Source of the DNA: a bacterium
GTDB taxonomy: Bacteria > Patescibacteriota > Minisyncoccia > Phycocordibacterales > UBA918
Direction of reading: 5' to 3'
Length of the DNA stretch: 8,310 bases
Assembly: GCA_002710785.1 (NCBI GenBank)
Contig: PAMC01000010.1
Location: forward strand, 41,754 to 50,063
Each line of letters starts with the position of its first letter. Position 1 is the first letter of the stretch. A program made the translations under genes and the position numbers. Below are positions 6,316 to 8,310 of this stretch, piece by piece. The notes beneath the pieces were generated by a model that saw only the letters and a program-made list of their open reading frames with translations, was not told where the DNA came from and ran no database searches.

Positions 6316-7166
6316 GGTCGTAAAAAACGTAACGGTGCTGCGAGCCAACGATACCATAGAGGCAGCTCACGACGCCAGGCTTCGTCAAGCGTTAGCGTAC
6401 TAATCGCTCGTGCCCGCATTTGGTTGCCCGCAAATCGATACGACGGAAAGCGATCAACGGCTTGTAAAAAATGCTCCGGGTCGACCGATAGCCCACACAC
6501 CTGATTTATTTGTTTCAGCCAGCAGGCTGGATCTTTAACGAACTCCTCGTACCGCAACGCTAGACGTTGCTGTTTGGGCACGTGCCACCATAAAAACAGC
6601 CGCGCATAGATAAGATCAGTCAGCCAGTACCGCGTCGCCGTCAGAAGTGCCAGTCCGCGTCGGTGGTTTGAATTAGCAACTCCACGCACATCACGTGTTA
6701 GGTGAATGACGTACACCGCATCACTCACCGAGCTCATAATCTCCGAGAGTGACCGCACCGTCTTAGACGAGTCAATTACGGTACTAATTGCACGTAGTTC
6801 GAGCTCCTTCGCCCGCTGTCGCACATCATCGTACAAAGCCTGGTAGTGAAAGTTTGGTGCTGTCTGCAGTGGTCGACCCAAGAATAACCGCACCTTCTCG
6901 GCCGCACTAAGCGTATGCACCGCTGGCACCGACGCAAGGTAGCGCTCAGGCCGGGCAGCCAGCTGCCGCCAGAGTGGTGACTCAGTCGCACGATGACCAG
7001 CGTCGTCTGTCTCCACGCCAGACTCCCCCGCAAAGTAGCGATCGAGGTAGCGTACCCCACCAACCGATACGGTTGTCTCATCTGTTGCCAGAATCCGCTC
7101 CAAAAGCGTCGAACCGCTATGTCCGGTGCCAAGTATGTAGATCACGTTACCTGCTGTGTTGGCCAT
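6312..7166 (-). CDS. Sulfotransferase, PAPS-dependent type (proximal paralogue)
   Basis: A 284-residue sulfotransferase. IYILGTGHSGSTLLE at 9-23 is the 5'-phosphosulfate loop. VIDSSK at 130-135 is the DSSK block. VIHLTRDVRGVANS (153-166) has R158 and S166 at the canonical 3'-phosphate spacing. ALRYEEFVKDP (203-213) and YRFAGNQMR (243-251) follow. Like its neighbour it ends with an SYRFxGNQxR...WRxELP pattern and a hydrophobic APLxxL tail, so the two look like diverged tandem duplicates. The middle region (about 30-120) differs most and probably sets acceptor choice. The start is 7 nt after the upstream glycosyltransferase stop, without a Shine-Dalgarno site or clear -10, so re-initiation on a shared mRNA is likely. 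No PAPS synthesis genes (cysD/cysN/cysC-like) occur in this window. Confidence 0.9.
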   Translation of the reverse strand: MANTAGNVIYILGTGHSGSTLLERILATDETTVSVGGVRYLDRYFAGESGVETDDAGHRATESPLWRQLAARPERYLASVPAVHTLSAAEKVRLFLGRPLQTAPNFHYQALYDDVRQRAKELELRAISTVIDSSKTVRSLSEIMSSVSDAVYVIHLTRDVRGVANSNHRRGLALLTATRYWLTDLIYARLFLWWHVPKQQRLALRYEEFVKDPACWLKQINQVCGLSVDPEHFLQAVDRFPSYRFAGNQMRARAISTLTLDEAWRRELPLWYRWLAAPLRFLRP

Positions 7167-7173
7167 ACTAGTG

Positions 7174-8310
7174 CTAAGGCTGAGGAGTAATAACTGACGC
7201 TAGGTTCCGCTCCCATACTGCCGGCGCAAACCGCTCGTCAAAGAGTGCGCGACTACCTGCCTGCCACGCAGTTTTTTGTTGTACTGCTTGCTCGATAGCT
7301 TTAGTGAGGTCATTGACTAACGTCTCGTATACACCGTGGGTGTGGTACTCCTGGGCCAACGCATCACGCTTGGCGGTAATGCAATCAACTCGCTCCAGAT
7401 TGCCGAGTTTAGCGCGCGATAAAAATGGGTGGGTCAGCAACCGCCCATTCTGACCATCGGTCACCAATTCCGGGGTGGCATAGACATCGGTGGTGATGAT
7501 ACCCAGGCCAAACGAGAGAGCCTCGAGCAGCACCACGCCAAATGTCTCTAAAAGAGACGGAAAGATAAAAATATCGTGGGTTGGATACTGCTCACTAAAA
7601 AGTGCAGCACGTGACTGCGGGGGCAGGAAGGTAATACGCGTATCGTCGGCATACTGAGCAACAGTGTCCTCTGCTACAGGTGCGATAACCGTGAGACGAA
7701 TGTTAGGATCGGGCACACGAGAAAATGCGGCTAGCAGCTCTGGCCCGCCTTTACGACGAAACCCGAGGCCAACAAACAAAAACCGGGTGATACCGTCGTC
7801 CGTCCGATCCACGCCTTCGTAGTTTTTTTGCATAAATGGATACAACGCCCGCGACTTTTTCGCTACCATCGACGCGGCGTCCCCCAGCAACGAAAGGGTG
7901 TGTTGGCGAGCCGTTTCGGACATAAACGTAATTGCCTGAGCTGCCGCAAAATGACGTACCAGGGCGCGTCGCCGTAGATGGAACACCCACTGTCGGTAGT
8001 AAGAAATGACGTACGGATTATCAAGCTCAACCACAAACGGCCGAGCAGTATCTTTGGGGAAGGCGCCCCAGAGATAACAAAGCTCCGCCTCCCCAGCCGA
8101 CGCCACCGACTGTCGGTTCAGGATAGGTAAAATTTTAAAGAGGTAGCGCTTGGCGTAGCCCATTACACTCCCCTTACTCTGATGTGCCACTGCCGCCCGG
8201 GCGACCGATGTACGTTGCGTAACCGGCGGCAATACCGGCTCGCACACGCGCGCTGCCTCACGCGCTGTATCCCACATGCGTTCGCGACTGCTAATCCTGA
8301 CATTAAAGAA
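7174..8310 (-). CDS. GT4-family glycosyltransferase, 5' end beyond the window
   Basis: A GT-B glycosyltransferase of at least 378 visible residues. FLFVGLGFRRKGGPELLAAF (about 166-185, counted from the ATG at 8277) carries the conserved Arg/Lys phosphate-binding site. IFIFPSLLETFGVVLLEALSFG has the intact EX7E pair E244 and E252, and ITTDVYATPELVTDGQNGRLL is the usual following segment. FMSETARQHTLSLLG ends the N-terminal domain. The frame stays open from the first ATG at 8277 through the right edge (8278-8310 adds 11 residues beginning FFNVRISSRER, plausibly just after an initiator outside the window), and the ATG at 8277 has no promoter or ribosome site, so I treat the gene as truncated. 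The ATG at 8163 has a purine-rich AAGGGGAG 4 nt upstream and is a possible alternative start giving 329 residues. First gene of the minus-strand run with the two sulfotransferases; substrate unknown. Confidence 0.87.
   Translation of the reverse strand, partial: FFNVRISSRERMWDTAREAARVCEPVLPPVTQRTSVARAAVAHQSKGSVMGYAKRYLFKILPILNRQSVASAGEAELCYLWGAFPKDTARPFVVELDNPYVISYYRQWVFHLRRRALVRHFAAAQAITFMSETARQHTLSLLGDAASMVAKKSRALYPFMQKNYEGVDRTDDGITRFLFVGLGFRRKGGPELLAAFSRVPDPNIRLTVIAPVAEDTVAQYADDTRITFLPPQSRAALFSEQYPTHDIFIFPSLLETFGVVLLEALSFGLGIITTDVYATPELVTDGQNGRLLTHPFLSRAKLGNLERVDCITAKRDALAQEYHTHGVYETLVNDLTKAIEQAVQQKTAWQAGSRALFDERFAPAVWERNLASVITPQP

Noticed and set aside
6316..6357. Upstream ATG for the distal sulfotransferase at 6357
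   Set aside because: It adds 14 residues before the PAPS loop, overlaps the previous gene by 46 bp and lacks a promoter or ribosome site, while 6315 gives an ATGA junction.
1..8310. Stop-codon recoding, as in some candidate-phyla bacteria
   Set aside because: TGA ends the P-loop gene and the proximal sulfotransferase at tight ATGA junctions, and all families reach normal lengths with the standard code.

Overview
The window is almost entirely coding and looks like part of a cell-surface glycan (capsule, O-antigen-like or exopolysaccharide) locus. It holds nine genes: four glycosyltransferase-type proteins (a GT-A fold enzyme with a DxD motif, a CgeB-like GT-B enzyme and two GT4-family enzymes), two class I SAM-dependent methyltransferases, one small P-loop NTPase/kinase-like protein, and two tandem paralogous PAPS-dependent-type sulfotransferases. 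There are no RNA genes, insertion sequences, CRISPR arrays or phage genes. No polymerase, flippase or transporter lies in this stretch.

Layout from left to right: GT-A glycosyltransferase (+, 46-954); CgeB-like glycosyltransferase (-, 951-1994); GT4 glycosyltransferase (+, 2043-3182); methyltransferase (-, 3166-3903); P-loop kinase-like protein and second methyltransferase (+, 3957-4712 and 4709-5455, ATGA overlap); then a three-gene minus-strand run read from the right edge leftward: GT4 glycosyltransferase (7174 to beyond 8310), sulfotransferase (6312-7166) and sulfotransferase (5452-6315). Every convergent gene pair overlaps (4, 17 and 4 bp). The two divergent spacers are only 48 and 53 bp. 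Strand orientation flips almost gene by gene, which is unusual for a glycan locus.

The most striking non-coding signal is promoter geometry. Five starts (46, 1994, 3903, 3957, 4709) have a -10-like hexamer ending exactly 6 nt before the ATG. Four of these also have the extended element TGC directly before the hexamer. RNA polymerase would then be expected to start at or next to the A of ATG, giving leaderless mRNAs. No start in the window has a convincing Shine-Dalgarno sequence, apart from a possible one at an alternative internal start of the last gene. One of these promoters (for 4709) lies wholly inside the upstream coding sequence.

Organism: the standard genetic code is used (TAA, TAG and TGA all act as stops), GC is near one half, and the genome is very compact with leaderless starts. 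This suggests a bacterium that relies heavily on leaderless translation. A candidate-phyla (Patescibacteria/Saccharibacteria-like) genome is my guess; Deinococcus-type or actinobacterial lineages are alternatives, and the sequence alone does not settle it.

Working together, the glycosyltransferases would assemble a glycan, the methyltransferases and sulfotransferases would decorate or cap it, and the kinase-like protein coupled to a methyltransferase could be part of a modification or chain-capping step. The joint role is inference; the family assignments rest on visible motifs.
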